Source of the DNA: Acidobacteriota bacterium
GTDB lineage: Bacteria; Acidobacteriota; Vicinamibacteria; Vicinamibacterales; Fen-181
Assembly: GCA_017883185.1 (NCBI GenBank)
Contig: JADGOB010000008.1
Span: 1-56,501, forward strand
Reading direction: 5' to 3'
Length of the DNA: 56,501 bases
Position 1 is the stretch's first letter, and each line of letters begins with the position of its first letter. The notes beneath the pieces were generated by a model. That model did no database searches. It worked only from the letters and a program-made list of their open reading frames with translations, and was not told the DNA's origin. Made by a program: the position numbers and the translations under genes. Positions 1 through 9,074 of this stretch are shown here, one piece after another.

Positions 1-309
1 CGTACAGGTCAGCGTCACAGGCGCCACGCCGCCGCTGACGGTGGGCGCCGCGAATTCGACGAGTTGGGACGCGTTGAGAGACACGCGGGCGGACACGTCG
101 GCTGGACAGGTCATGGTTGGGGGATTGGTCGACGGCGTCGGGATCACGGGGTCGTTGCCGCACGCCACCAACAGCAGCGCCGCGAGGGCGATGATCGGGG
201 CGAGCACGAACCCTGCTGCCCCACCAGTCCTCGGCACGCGCTGAGCCGTTGGCCGCCACGCACGACGAGATCGGAGTCGACGTGACACGTGAGTCAGGAT
301 GAGACCCAT
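1..309 (-). CDS. Lipoprotein with HYR/Ig-like domain, C-terminal part outside window
   Basis: The frame is still open at base 1, so only about 100 N-terminal codons are present. A hydrophobic stretch (LAPIIALAALLLVAC) ends in a lipobox, and the Cys is followed by GNDP. This predicts a lipid-anchored envelope protein. After a Pro/Thr linker come TCPADVSARV and APTVSGGVAPVTLTC, which resemble the start of a HYR-type Ig-like domain. The start is uncertain: ATG at 309 gives a long Arg-rich leader, while GTG at 288 or 237 gives a shorter signal peptide. None has a clear ribosome binding site. The gene is divergent from the membrane protein that begins at 484. Seen: lipobox. Inferred: domain type. 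Confidence 0.6.
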   Translation of the reverse strand, partial: MGLILTHVSRRLRSRRAWRPTAQRVPRTGGAAGFVLAPIIALAALLLVACGNDPVIPTPSTNPPTMTCPADVSARVSLNASQLVEFAAPTVSGGVAPVTLTCT

Positions 310-483
310 TTGATGTGAACCGGAAGGCGCCACCTGGTCCAACGGTCAGGCCGTCGGGCCGGTCGGACGCGGCGCAAACCCTGAGATTGTACACCGAGTT
401 CGTGCGAGGACCTCCCGTCCTTATCCCGCCCGAAGGCTGGTATCATACCCACTGCGTCTTCTCGACTCTCGAACGGGTCTCGA

Positions 484-2196
484 ATGCTCATCGACACTCG
501 AGCGGCGACTGCCGCCGGCAGCGGCCCGACAGCGCCGCGGGCCTCGACCGAGGCCGTCAGCCACCGCACGCTCGCCCGAGTCGCGCTCGGCGTCATCGTC
601 GTCGTCGGCGCCGCCGTCCGGTTCTGGGCCATCGGCTTCGGCCTGCCGCACACGCAGGCGCGGCCGGATGAGACACACGTCATGGACGTGGCGCTGAACT
701 ACCTGCGCGGCAACTTCTGGTCGCCGTTCTTCGATTACCCGCGCTTGTACAGCTACCTGCTCGTCGTCTGCTACCTGACGTACTACGCAGTGGGCGTGGT
801 GATCGGCCGCTTCGCGTCGTTCGCCAATTTCCTGGCCAGCTGGCCGACCCATTGGGCGCCGTTCTTCCTCATCAACCGGTCGTTGTCGGCGCTGGCCGGC
901 ACCGCAACGATCCTCGTCGTCTATGCGATCGGCCGGCGCGTGGGTGACCGGCGCACGGCGCTCGTCGCCGCGCTGTTCATGGCGTTGGCATATAGCCACG
1001 TCCGCGATTCGCACTTCGGAACGACGGACGTCATGCTCATCCTGCTGAGCACGACGTCGGTGTTCTGGTTGCTGAAGAGCGACGTGCTCGCGTGGGGGAG
1101 AAACGACGTGGCCGCGGCGATCTCGGCGGGACTGGCGACCGCGACCAAGTACAACGGCGTCATCCTGTTGGTTCCGCTCGCGATCAGTCAGGTGTTCCAT
1201 GCAGCGCGCCGTCCCGGTTCGCGGGTGGCTGCGTTGATCGACTCGCGGGCGCTCGTCATGGGCGTGGTCTTCGGTCTGGCCGTCCTGGTGGGTGTGCCCT
1301 TCGTGCTGTTCGACCACCACCGGTTCTGGATCGCGGCGCAGGACATGGTGGGCCTTCTGAAGATTGGCCAGACGCCGCGGATCCCGCTCCCGAACGGCTG
1401 GTGGTACCACCTGACGGTTTCGCTCTGGTACGGCCTCGGCGGGCCGCTGCTGGCGTGTGGTCTGGTCGGCATGGTGATCGTGGGCCTGCGCGACTGGCGC
1501 AAGGCCCTGCTGTTGTTCTCGTTTCCGATCGCCTACTATGCGGTCGCAGGCTCGATGCGGCAGCTGTTCGTGCGCTATGTCCTGCTCGTCGTGCCGTTCC
1601 TGTGTCTGGGCGCCGCCGTCACGGTAGTGGCGATCGCCGACCGGCTCGGGCACGGACGAGCGTGGCGCAGCGCGATGACCGGGATCCTGGCGCTCGCGGT
1701 CATCGGGCCATCGGTGGCACGAGTGGTGGCGTTCGACCGCATTGCCGCACAGACGGACAATCGCGTCGTCGCCGCAGAGTGGATTGGGCAACATGCGGTC
1801 CCGGGGGCTTCGGTGCTGGTCAGCGGATCGCCCTACGGCGCTCCGCAGTTCGACTCGCGATTCACGGTCTGGTCGTGGGATCGGGAGAGTCGGGCCTTTC
1901 TGGTTCGGCTTGCTCCCGCAAAGGGGCGGCCCGAGTGGATCCTTCTGCAGGAGTCGCCGATACCCAGCTCCACGCAGCAGGTCGTCACCGACTTCCTGAC
2001 GAGCGGCTACGAACTGGTGACCGTGCTGCAAGCCTACGATCCCAGCGTGCGCGACAACTACTACGACCCGCAGGACTCGTTCTATCTTCCGTTCGCCGGC
2101 TTCGGTCACGTGAGGCGGCCAGGTCCCAATTTCGCCGTCTACAAGCAGGTCGCTGCACGCTATGCGCCAAGACCCGGTTCCGACCTCGGTCGGTGA
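484..2196 (+). CDS. GT-C/GT39-type polytopic membrane glycosyltransferase
   Basis: This 570-residue protein has a short Ala-rich N-terminus, then about ten hydrophobic helices. The first periplasmic loop carries QARPDET, the acidic motif expected at the catalytic site of PMT/ArnT-like (GT39) enzymes, which move a sugar from a polyprenyl phosphate carrier to a lipid or protein. The C-terminal about 130 residues are hydrophilic and probably periplasmic. It overlaps the next gene by 35 bases, which suggests translational coupling. A paralogue with the same block (PHTQARPDET) lies at 3835 as a pseudogene. The substrate cannot be told from the sequence. Confidence 0.75.
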   Translation: MLIDTRAATAAGSGPTAPRASTEAVSHRTLARVALGVIVVVGAAVRFWAIGFGLPHTQARPDETHVMDVALNYLRGNFWSPFFDYPRLYSYLLVVCYLTYYAVGVVIGRFASFANFLASWPTHWAPFFLINRSLSALAGTATILVVYAIGRRVGDRRTALVAALFMALAYSHVRDSHFGTTDVMLILLSTTSVFWLLKSDVLAWGRNDVAAAISAGLATATKYNGVILLVPLAISQVFHAARRPGSRVAALIDSRALVMGVVFGLAVLVGVPFVLFDHHRFWIAAQDMVGLLKIGQTPRIPLPNGWWYHLTVSLWYGLGGPLLACGLVGMVIVGLRDWRKALLLFSFPIAYYAVAGSMRQLFVRYVLLVVPFLCLGAAVTVVAIADRLGHGRAWRSAMTGILALAVIGPSVARVVAFDRIAAQTDNRVVAAEWIGQHAVPGASVLVSGSPYGAPQFDSRFTVWSWDRESRAFLVRLAPAKGRPEWILLQESPIPSSTQQVVTDFLTSGYELVTVLQAYDPSVRDNYYDPQDSFYLPFAGFGHVRRPGPNFAVYKQVAARYAPRPGSDLGR

Positions 2197-3838
2197 CGCG
2201 CCCACGTCAGGTGTCGGCGCGCGCTCCGGCGCCTGGCGCATGGAAGTCGCGGCGCTGGCGCTCTTCGCCGCCCTGGCCGTGGCGCACACGTGGCCGCTGG
2301 CCGCCGCACCGGGCCGTTGGTCGCGCAACGACTCGGGCGACACGCTGTTGAACGAGTGGGCGATCGCGTGGGTCGCCCACCAGAGCGTCACGGACCCGAT
2401 TCACCTGTTCGACGCCAACATCTTCTACCCGGAGAAGCGAACTCTGGCATTCTCGGAGCATCTGTTGCCCCAGGCGGCGATGGTGGCGCCGCTGCTGTGG
2501 GCGGGCGGCTCGCCGGTACTGGCGCACAACCTCGCGCTGCTGCTCGGGTTCATCCTCACCGGCTGGGCGATGTGCCACATGATCCGGGTCTGGACCGGCA
2601 GCTGGGAGTCTGGACTCGTGGCGGGATCCCTCGCCGCCTTCAACGCGCACACCCTGATTCGAGTCGCGCACCTCCAGGCGCAACACCTGGAGTTCCTGCC
2701 GCTGGCGCTGCTCGCGCTGGACCGCGCGCTCGCCGCGCCGCGCGTGAGGCACGCGCTGTGGCTGGCCGTCTGGTTCGCATGCCAGGCGCTGACGTCCGGC
2801 TACATGCTCGTGTTCGCCGCCGTGTCGATGGTGTGCGCAACAGCGGCGCGCGCCGACGAGTGGATCGGCCAACGCTTCCGACGCGTCGCGCCGCTGCTGG
2901 TCCTGTCCGCGGTGCTGGCCGGCCTCCTGATCCTGCCGTTCATGCTGCCGTATCGGTTCGTCCGGCAGGAATACGGGCTAGTGCGCACGCTGGGCGAGGT
3001 GGCAGGCTATTCGGCGGTCCTCACCGACTACCTCGCCACCGGCGCCCGCGTGCACGCGGCATGGTCGGCCCGTTTCCTCCGCGGAGACGGGCTGTTCCCC
3101 GGCGTGTTTGCGCTCGTCCTGGCCACGACGACCGTGGCGACCGGCCTCGCCTGGCGCGATCGACGGGCCCGCATGCTCCTCGCGATCGCGGTGGCGACGT
3201 GCTGTTTCTCGTTTGGCGTTAACTTTCCGCCCTATCCGTGGCTCTTTCGGACCGTGCCGCTGTTCGACGCGATCCGCGCGGCCATCCGGTTCGGGCAGGT
3301 GACGCTCCTCGCGGTGGCAGCGCTGGCAGGGTACGGCGTCTCCTGGTGGTTAGCGAAGCTTCCCACCCGTCGCGCCCGGCTAATCGTCGCGGCAGTCCTG
3401 ATCGGCTTCGTGAACCTCGAGGCGCTCCGCGCGCCGATGGGCTATGTCGAATACCATGGGGAGTCGCCCGTGTTCAAGCGACTCGCCGCCCAACCGCACG
3501 CGGTGATCGCCTGCTTTCCGTTTTATCACGACGGTGGGGCAGTCGGGGCGAACGGCCACTACATGCTCTCGTCCACGCTGCACTGGCGGCCGATGCTGAA
3601 CGGCTATTCCGGGTTCATGCCGCCCAGCTTCTACCGGCATGCGACAGGCGTTCGCACGTTTCCGCTGCCGGAGTCGATCGCCTACCTGAAGCAGGCCGGG
3701 GTCACGCACGTGGTGGTCGACACCGCGCGCCTGAGCCAGCACCGCGTGGAGCTGCTCCAGCAGGCGCCCGGCCTTCGGCTGTGGGCGGCGGATGCCGGCA
3801 TCCGCATCTACGTCCTGGAAGGACAGGTCGGACGATGA
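2162..3838 (+). CDS. Polytopic membrane protein, GT-C-like, paralogue of the 49870 gene
   Basis: 558 residues if the ATG at 2162 is used; an ATG at 2240 would remove 26 residues and leave a typical membrane start (MEVAALALFAALAVAHTWPL). The first loop has DSGDTLLNEW followed by LFDANIFYPEKRTLAFSEHL. The same pattern (VYDANIFAPHRATLAYSEANL) occurs in the protein at 49870. Near the C-terminus a second shared block reads YMLSSTLHWRPMLNGYSG. About ten hydrophobic segments lie between the two. It belongs to a family of large membrane proteins with GT-C topology; the function is not established here. Its stop overlaps the ATG of the pseudogene at 3835 (ATGA). Confidence 0.7.
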   Translation: MRQDPVPTSVGDAPTSGVGARSGAWRMEVAALALFAALAVAHTWPLAAAPGRWSRNDSGDTLLNEWAIAWVAHQSVTDPIHLFDANIFYPEKRTLAFSEHLLPQAAMVAPLLWAGGSPVLAHNLALLLGFILTGWAMCHMIRVWTGSWESGLVAGSLAAFNAHTLIRVAHLQAQHLEFLPLALLALDRALAAPRVRHALWLAVWFACQALTSGYMLVFAAVSMVCATAARADEWIGQRFRRVAPLLVLSAVLAGLLILPFMLPYRFVRQEYGLVRTLGEVAGYSAVLTDYLATGARVHAAWSARFLRGDGLFPGVFALVLATTTVATGLAWRDRRARMLLAIAVATCCFSFGVNFPPYPWLFRTVPLFDAIRAAIRFGQVTLLAVAALAGYGVSWWLAKLPTRRARLIVAAVLIGFVNLEALRAPMGYVEYHGESPVFKRLAAQPHAVIACFPFYHDGGAVGANGHYMLSSTLHWRPMLNGYSGFMPPSFYRHATGVRTFPLPESIAYLKQAGVTHVVVDTARLSQHRVELLQQAPGLRLWAADAGIRIYVLEGQVGR

Positions 3839-4205
3839 GGGGAGACGCCCGCACGAGGCTCCGTTGGCCGGCGGCTCCACTCGCGCTGGTTGCCATCGTC
3901 CTGGTTGGCGCCGTCGCCAGATTCTGAGCGCTCGACTTCGGCGTGCCGCATACGCAGGCGCGGCCCGATGAAACCTTCCTCATCGACCTCGCACTGTCCT
4001 CCCTGCGCGGCGAGTTCTGGCCCAGGTTCTATGACTCCCCTCACCTGTACGGCTACGTCATCACGGCGCTCTACCTGCTGTACTTCGCCCGGTGGCTTCT
4101 CGTTGGCCGTTTCACGTCGTTGACCGACCTGGTCGCGAGCTGGCACGTCTACTGGCAGCCGTTCCTCGTACTGAGCCACGCGGTCTCCGCGAGGTCCGGC
4201 ACACT
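3835..4205 (+). pseudogene. Truncated GT39-type membrane protein with in-frame stop
   Basis: The reading frame starts at an ATG that overlaps the previous stop. It aligns with residues about 30-140 of the protein at 484: shared PHTQARPDET, SLRGEFW versus YLRGNFW, ASWHVYWQPF versus ASWPTHWAPF, and LSHAVSARSGT versus INRSLSALAGT. A TGA at 3925-3927 replaces the TGG Trp codon of the paralogue (RF*ALDFGVP versus RFWAIGFGLP). Past about 4205 the similarity ends abruptly and the rest of the gene (over 400 codons) is missing. It is a young relic: one nonsense change plus a 3' deletion. Confidence 0.8.
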
Positions 4206-4290
4206 GCCCCTCCTCATCGAGGCAAGCGCCGTCGGAGCTCGCGGCAGGGTGACGAAATGCGCGCCCGGCGGGCAGGCCGACCGGACGGGA

Positions 4291-4533
4291 TCAGTCCGCC
4301 GTCGATAGCTCGGGTCGCCTCAGGCGCAACACAACTGCGGCGAAGGCAAACGCGGCGAAGAGGATGTTGGCCGACCAGGCGCCCAGCCAGGGCGGGCACA
4401 CCATGTATTCCGTGGCAAGGGTGCGCCCCCCATAGAACAGCACGTAGTACGCGAACACGATGACAAACCACCACTTCCGGCTCGCGATCGTCACCGAGGC
4501 GTGAACGACATCTCCGAACAGATCGCGCGGCAT
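4291..4533 (-). pseudogene. Chimeric relic: TonB-like start joined to LptF/LptG-like C-terminus
   Basis: An 80-codon frame with an excellent ribosome binding site (AAGGAGGGCGT before the ATG at 4533). The first about 21 residues, MPRDLFGDVVHASVTIASRK, look like the cytoplasmic start of acidobacterial TonB-type proteins. From WWFVIVFAYYVLFYGG to PPWLGAWSANILF it matches the last two membrane helices of the LPS-export permeases LptF/LptG. The two halves do not belong together, so this looks like a deletion fusion. It may still be translated as a small two-helix membrane protein. Assignment of both halves rests on remembered family patterns and is moderate. Confidence 0.5.
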
Positions 4534-5034
4534 ACGCCCTCCTTGTGTTGCATGATGCACTCCACAAGGCAGCCGACTCTGGCCAGAAGTGGTCGCCTGA
4601 AAGATTGGACACCGAAACAACACGGGTGACACTCGCCGAATCCGGGAATCGGCGAGGGCCATTGCGATTGACGCGCCACGGGTGTGGCACGCGCGGATGC
4701 GACAAGGGCGTTCAACCGCCTGCTGGGCCGCGCCTGCCGCCGCGCCCTGGTCTTGTTCCGGCAACGGCGTGACGCCGGCCTGGTTCGCGAACATCTTCGT
4801 CAGCGTCGCGGCCAGCGCCTCGAGCGATCCTCCGCCGCCACCTGTCCCTACCAGAAACTCCATCGGCATGGGACGATCCTCTGCTGGCGTGCGATCGGCG
4901 TCGCCAACACGCGGCTCCCAGAAGCCTGAGCGCGCGGTGCTGGCCATCTCTGGGACGACCGCGGTCCGGTGTGGAAACACCACGGCGGACGACGCCGAGT
5001 GGCGGCACGCTGCCGGTGACGCCGAGAGCGACGG
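4534..5034. other. Gene-poor relic stretch
   Basis: No convincing gene is visible in this 0.5-kb stretch. Several overlapping frames are open on both strands, but their translations are low-complexity Arg/Ala/Gly-rich strings typical of GC-rich shadows. One leftward frame contains MPMEFLVGTGGGGGSLEALAATLTKMFANQAG (positions around 4770-4870), whose family I cannot recognise. The stretch lies between a fused gene relic and a transposase tail and is best read as decayed DNA. Confidence 0.4.
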
Positions 5035-5289
5035 TCAGGCAGCGCGACGTTCGCCATGATGATGCAAACCGCCGAGGTGCGGGACTTGAACGATCGTGCC
5101 GCAGGTCGGCGGTTGTGCCGCCCGCGGGACGGGCGCATCCTTGTCCAGGGAGAGGTGAGTTCGCTCTGGCTGCCCGAGCAGGGCGACGAGCAGCGCGGTC
5201 ACGCTGCGGCGGACGGTCTCAGTCTCGGCCCGCACCGGCAACGACCACAACAGGTACCGAACTTCTGGTCGGGACAGGCCGCCGACCAC
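5035..5289 (-). pseudogene. Transposase/integrase C-terminal remnant
   Basis: The last about 42 codons of this leftward frame (5035-5163) read RTHLSLDKDAPVPR, then VQVPHLGGLHHHGERRAA and a stop. This is the characteristic C-terminus of integrase-core (DDE) IS transposases. The 40 codons before it (LSRPEVRYLLWSLPV) do not continue that family and may come from another element. No catalytic DDE region or terminal inverted repeats are visible. The remnant ends 13 bases from the lpxD stop. Confidence 0.55.
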
Positions 5290-5302
5290 GCATCCCGCCG
5301 CC

Positions 5303-6337
5303 CTACTCGGGCCGGGTGAGGCGTTGTTCGAGGGCCGCGAGGCGGGCTTCGAGAAGGTGGAGGGACTTCTTCAACTCGGGCAGGCGACGGAAGACGGCCG
5401 AGGCCTTCAGCCAGTCGCGGTTGGGAATGGCGGGATAGCCGGAGACCACGGTCCCCGCTTCGACCGAGTTCGGGATGCCCGTCTGGGCCGACGCGGTCAC
5501 ACGGTCACCGATCTCCAGGTGCCCGGCGACGCCGACCTGCCCGGCCAGCACCACGTCGTTGCCGATGGTCGCGCTGCCGGCAATGCCGACCTGGGCACAG
5601 AGGAGCGTGTTCCGGCCGACCCGGACGCCGTGCGCCACCTGGACGAGATTGTCGATCTTCGCCCCGGCGCAGACGCGCGTCTCCCCGACCGCCGGGCGGT
5701 CGATGGTCGAGTTCGCGCCCACCTCCACATCGTCCTCGATCACGACCAGCCCCGGTTGCGGGACCTTCTCGTACGTTCCGTCCTCGCGTTTGGCGAAGCC
5801 GAAGCCGTCGCTGCCGATGACGGCGCCGTCCTGCACGACGACGCGACGGCCGAGGATGCAGCCCTCCCGGATCGACACGCCCGCATGCAGGCGGCACCCG
5901 TCGCCGATCGTCGCGCCTCGCCCGATCGACACGTGCGGGCCGATCACGACATCGCGACCAATCGTCACCTCGTCGTCGATCGAGACAAAGGCCGCGATCG
6001 ACGCACCCTCGCCCACCACGGCACTCGGGGCCACGGCGGAGAGCGGGTGGATGCCGGGCGGAGGTGCGATGGTGCGTGTCAGGAGCCCGACGGCGCGCGC
6101 AAATGCCAGGTAGGGATTGCGCGAGCGCAGCATCGCGCACCGCGCGGCCGGCGCCTCCTCAGACACGATCACGGCCGAGGCGCGGGTCGTCTCGAGCGCA
6201 GCGGCGTACCGGGGATTTGAGAGGAAGGTGAGGTCGCCAGGACCCGCCTGCTCGATGGCGGCCACCCGCTGGATATCGCCGTCGCCGTCACCCTCGAGAC
6301 GGCAACCAAGACGCTCGGACAGCTCGCGGAGTTTCAA
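5303..6337 (-). CDS. lpxD: UDP-3-O-(3-hydroxyacyl)glucosamine N-acyltransferase LpxD
   Basis: 344 residues. LpxD adds the second, N-linked hydroxyacyl chain to UDP-GlcN in lipid A synthesis in the cytoplasm. The N-terminal uridine-binding domain ([12 protein letters not shown]...[14 protein letters not shown]) is followed by a left-handed beta-helix of hexapeptide repeats ([20 protein letters not shown]). The family motif [36 protein letters not shown]-type block is seen at 5680-5800, and [23 protein letters not shown] contains the conserved catalytic His. A C-terminal helical tail packs the trimer. The start is a TTG at 6337, chosen by the conserved [10 protein letters not shown]; no strong ribosome site precedes it. 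This organism therefore makes an outer-membrane lipid A. Confidence 0.93.
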   Translation of the reverse strand: MKLRELSERLGCRLEGDGDGDIQRVAAIEQAGPGDLTFLSNPRYAAALETTRASAVIVSEEAPAARCAMLRSRNPYLAFARAVGLLTRTIAPPPGIHPLSAVAPSAVVGEGASIAAFVSIDDEVTIGRDVVIGPHVSIGRGATIGDGCRLHAGVSIREGCILGRRVVVQDGAVIGSDGFGFAKREDGTYEKVPQPGLVVIEDDVEVGANSTIDRPAVGETRVCAGAKIDNLVQVAHGVRVGRNTLLCAQVGIAGSATIGNDVVLAGQVGVAGHLEIGDRVTASAQTGIPNSVEAGTVVSGYPAIPNRDWLKASAVFRRLPELKKSLHLLEARLAALEQRLTRPE

Positions 6338-6353
6338 GGTGAGCCGGAGTATA

Positions 6354-7049
6354 TCACGCGGTTTCGACGGCAGTTCTTTCGAAAAAGCGCGCAAGGCGCG
6401 CGAGCCCGAGCTGGTCCGCGATGGCACGGACGCGAGGCGTCCGCTCAGCCGCAGGAAGCCGCTCGAGCCCGGCCAGTTCGGCGAGGAGCGCGTTCGACTG
6501 CAGCTCCCATTCCACGCAGTCCAGCCCCTGGCGCGCACCGCGCATCGCGAGAAAGTGCCCGATAACACGGAAGGTGAAGTAGTAGCCCAGCACGTTCGGA
6601 CCGGGGAGAGCCGCCAGGGGGAGCGAGAACAGGAGCCCAATCGCGTCCAGGGCCAGCCACCGACGGTGACGGTCCAAATCGACACGCAGGTTTCCGCGGA
6701 TGATCGCCAGCGCGCGGGTGTCATCGAGACCAGAGGGAACGAAGGCGCGGACTCGCTGCCGTCCCCGCAACCGCCAGAGCAGCCGCTGTTCCGCGACACG
6801 CTCGGACACCCAGCGAAGACTCCGGGTACGAAGGCGCGACCAGAATCCACCGCGTTCTGCCGAGGCCGCATCGCCCGCCCTGAAGCGGTCCTGCTCGCGT
6901 TCCGCGGCGGCAATCACGGCGCTGAATGCCTCGTGCAGCCGCCTCCAGAGCCCGTTCGACGCCTCGGCGTGAGGCACCGCAGACTCCTCGGCCGACTCGC
7001 AATAGAGCTCGTAACGCTCCGGCCCGGTCGGCACCAGGTACACATCCAT
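6354..7049 (-). CDS. Mitochondrial K+/H+ exchange-related family protein
   Basis: 231 residues starting [18 protein letters not shown]. The middle contains a long charged helix ([12 protein letters not shown]) and [11 protein letters not shown]. It is followed by two hydrophobic segments around [36 protein letters not shown]-like residues (about 135-170) and [12 protein letters not shown]. The PGPN...YYFTFR..GH...RGARQGL pattern matches bacterial members of the Mit_KHE1 family. The biochemical role in bacteria is not established. It lies 16 bases upstream of lpxD on the same strand, so it could be cotranscribed. The start is the ATG at 7049, immediately divergent from the next gene. Confidence 0.6.
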   Translation of the reverse strand: MDVYLVPTGPERYELYCESAEESAVPHAEASNGLWRRLHEAFSAVIAAAEREQDRFRAGDAASAERGGFWSRLRTRSLRWVSERVAEQRLLWRLRGRQRVRAFVPSGLDDTRALAIIRGNLRVDLDRHRRWLALDAIGLLFSLPLAALPGPNVLGYYFTFRVIGHFLAMRGARQGLDCVEWELQSNALLAELAGLERLPAAERTPRVRAIADQLGLARLARFFERTAVETA

Positions 7050-7101
7050 TATGGCTACGATAACACGCGGTATGATGGGACGATCGGGCCGCATCACTCG
7101 C

Positions 7102-8133
7102 GTGGACAACCTCACCCATTCCCTGCTCGCTCTCACGCTGGCCAACGCCGGGCTTCGCCGCGCGGGCCGGGGTGCGACCGCCGCGCTGCTGATCGGGTCG
7201 AATATCCCCGACATCGAGATCGTGACGGCGCTGACGGGAGGCCGCGTCGGGTACCTCGCGGCCCACCGCGGACCGACGCACGGGCTCCTCGGCCTGATCC
7301 TCGGACTTGCCACCGGGGCGATCGTCTGGCTGGTGCTGCGCGCGCGTGGCCGCAGCGAGTCGTCGGCCTCGCTGGCGTCGCTCGTCGGCGTTGCCGCGAT
7401 CGGCGTCGTCGGCCACATCGCGATGGACTTCGCGACCAGCTACGGGACGCGCATCCTCAGCCCGTTCCGGAATACGTGGTACGGCGTGGACTGGATGCCG
7501 ATCATCGACATCTACCTGTGGGTGGTGCTGGCCGCCGGTCTCGTCGCCGGCCTGGCACGCCCTGCCCTCCGCGCGCGCTTCGCCATCGTCGCGCTCCTGC
7601 TGACCGGGGGCGACTACGCGCTGCGCGCGGGTGCCCACGCCGCGGCGCTGGGCCAAACGATGGCGCTCGAGGCCCAGGCAGGGGTGGCGCACGAGGCACG
7701 AGGCGGCGGCGTCTTCCGCTACCTGAACTCGGATCCTCCGGCGGCTCTCCCGGCGGCGCTGCCGACCTGGTTCTCGCCATTCCGCTGGCGCGTCATCATG
7801 CGCGTGCCCGGTGGCTTCGAGGTGAGGGAGATCAACCTGCTCAGGCAGGGACACGATGCCGACGCGGTGGCGTTTCCCGACGAGAGCGGCGCGACCGTCG
7901 AGCGGGCCGCGACCGCGCCCCTCGCCCGGGTGTTCCTCGACTTCGCACGGTTTCCAGCGGCGGAAACGATAAAGCACCACGACGGGGGCGTCACCGTGCA
8001 CTGGTACGATCTGCGATTCGCGGAGCGTCCGACGGACGGGGCCGACGGCCGGCATCACACGAGCCCGTTTGCCGTCTGGGTCAGGCTCTCACCGACTGGC
8101 GCCATCGTGGGCCAGGGACTGGGACCGGGCTGA
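7102..8133 (+). CDS. YdjM/LexA-binding-type metal-dependent membrane hydrolase
   Basis: 343 residues from a GTG at 7102 (VDNLTHSLLALTL), the usual family start; an in-frame ATG at 7051 would add 17 residues but leaves almost no space to the divergent gene. The N-terminal half carries the family's histidine motifs: DNLTHSL, IPDIE, HRGPTHGLLG, and HIAMDFATSYGTRILSPF. Four to five membrane helices surround them. The C-terminal half (from about residue 190) is soluble and includes WFSPFRWRVIM. The family (PF04307) is annotated as inner-membrane hydrolase of unknown substrate. Its stop is 2 bases before the nfo start. Confidence 0.75.
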   Translation: MDNLTHSLLALTLANAGLRRAGRGATAALLIGSNIPDIEIVTALTGGRVGYLAAHRGPTHGLLGLILGLATGAIVWLVLRARGRSESSASLASLVGVAAIGVVGHIAMDFATSYGTRILSPFRNTWYGVDWMPIIDIYLWVVLAAGLVAGLARPALRARFAIVALLLTGGDYALRAGAHAAALGQTMALEAQAGVAHEARGGGVFRYLNSDPPAALPAALPTWFSPFRWRVIMRVPGGFEVREINLLRQGHDADAVAFPDESGATVERAATAPLARVFLDFARFPAAETIKHHDGGVTVHWYDLRFAERPTDGADGRHHTSPFAVWVRLSPTGAIVGQGLGPG

Positions 8134-8135
8134 CG

Positions 8136-9074
8136 ATGCCACGTCTTGGCGCACACATGTCGATCGCCGGTGGACTTCCGCTTGCCGCGGAGCGCGCGGC
8201 CGTCCACCTCTGCGACGCGCTCCAGATCTTCAGCAAGTCGTCGAATCAATGGCGGGCGAGACCGCTGCCGCCCGAGGAGATCGCCGCCTTCCGCGACAAG
8301 ATCGAGCAGGCGGAGATCCGCCCCGTCGTGGCTCACGCCAGCTACCTGATCAACCTCGGCACGCCGGATCCGCTGCTCCGCGACCGGTCGATCCTCGCGT
8401 TTGGCGAGGAGCTCGACCGGGCCGAAGCGCTTGGCCTCATGGGCGTCGTCATCCACCCGGGGTATTACACGAGCGGCACGGAAGACGAAGGGATACGCCT
8501 CGTGGCCGATGCCGTTCGGCGGGCGCTGAAGCCGCGCCGGCGCGGGCGGGCGCTGGTCATCCTCGAACACACCGCGGGGCAGGGCACCTCGCTCGGCTGG
8601 CGCTTCGAACAACTGGCGCGGATGATCGAGCACCTCGAAGGCCACCCGCGCGTGGCCGTGTGCCTCGACACCTGTCACCTCTGGGCCGCGGGCTACGACG
8701 TGCAGACGGACGTCGGGTATCGGGAGACGTTTGCCTCGTTCGAACGAGCGGTGGGATTGGACCGGCTGCGCGTCTTCCACCTGAACGACTCGAAGAAGCC
8801 ACTGGGCAGCCGGCGCGACAGGCACGATCACATCGGGAAAGGCGCGATCGGGATCGAGGCATTCCGCCGCCTGCTGAACGACGCCAGGTTCCGGGACCTG
8901 CCCATGCTGCTGGAGACACCGAAGACGGAGGGAAAACGGGCCACGCTGGTCGAGGTTGATCCGCTGGACGCCGAGAATCTTGCCACGCTGAGGACGTTGA
9001 TGGGGCGCGACGCAGGGCGCGGGGCTGAAGACCCGCCTACGTCCCTTCCGAGAACACCTCGGCCTGGAACTTGA
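8136..9074 (+). CDS. nfo: Deoxyribonuclease IV (AP endonuclease IV)
   Basis: 312 residues. The enzyme cuts 5' of abasic sites in base-excision repair. The TIM-barrel metal ligands are seen in order: LGAHMSIAGG (His), VVAHASYLIN (His), VIHPGYYT (His), ILEHTAG (Glu), VCLDTCHLWAAGYD (Asp, His), FHLNDSKKPLGSRRDRHDHIGKG (His/Asp/His) and LLETPK (Glu). The ATG at 8136 follows the previous stop closely. The C-terminus runs 38 bases into the convergent ammeA gene, and the last about 20 residues (GRGAEDPPTSLPR) are a non-conserved extension. Confidence 0.95.
   Translation: MPRLGAHMSIAGGLPLAAERAAVHLCDALQIFSKSSNQWRARPLPPEEIAAFRDKIEQAEIRPVVAHASYLINLGTPDPLLRDRSILAFGEELDRAEALGLMGVVIHPGYYTSGTEDEGIRLVADAVRRALKPRRRGRALVILEHTAGQGTSLGWRFEQLARMIEHLEGHPRVAVCLDTCHLWAAGYDVQTDVGYRETFASFERAVGLDRLRVFHLNDSKKPLGSRRDRHDHIGKGAIGIEAFRRLLNDARFRDLPMLLETPKTEGKRATLVEVDPLDAENLATLRTLMGRDAGRGAEDPPTSLPRTPRPGT

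Noticed and set aside
421-2391. Leftward 656-codon open frame opposite the GT39 gene
   Set aside because: Its translation is Arg/His/Asp-rich low-complexity text without family motifs. The rightward frame has clear membrane helices and the QARPDET motif. It is a GC-rich antisense shadow.
4700-4870. Possible small protein starting MPMEFLVGTGGGGG
   Set aside because: No ribosome site or recognised family; it continues through a region of relics into the chimeric frame. Kept only as a note in the gene-poor stretch.
6117-8135. Rightward frame running into the nfo gene
   Set aside because: The endonuclease IV homology begins exactly at ATG 8136; the 670 codons before it are antisense to lpxD and the K+/H+ exchange-related gene, or shadow the hydrolase gene.
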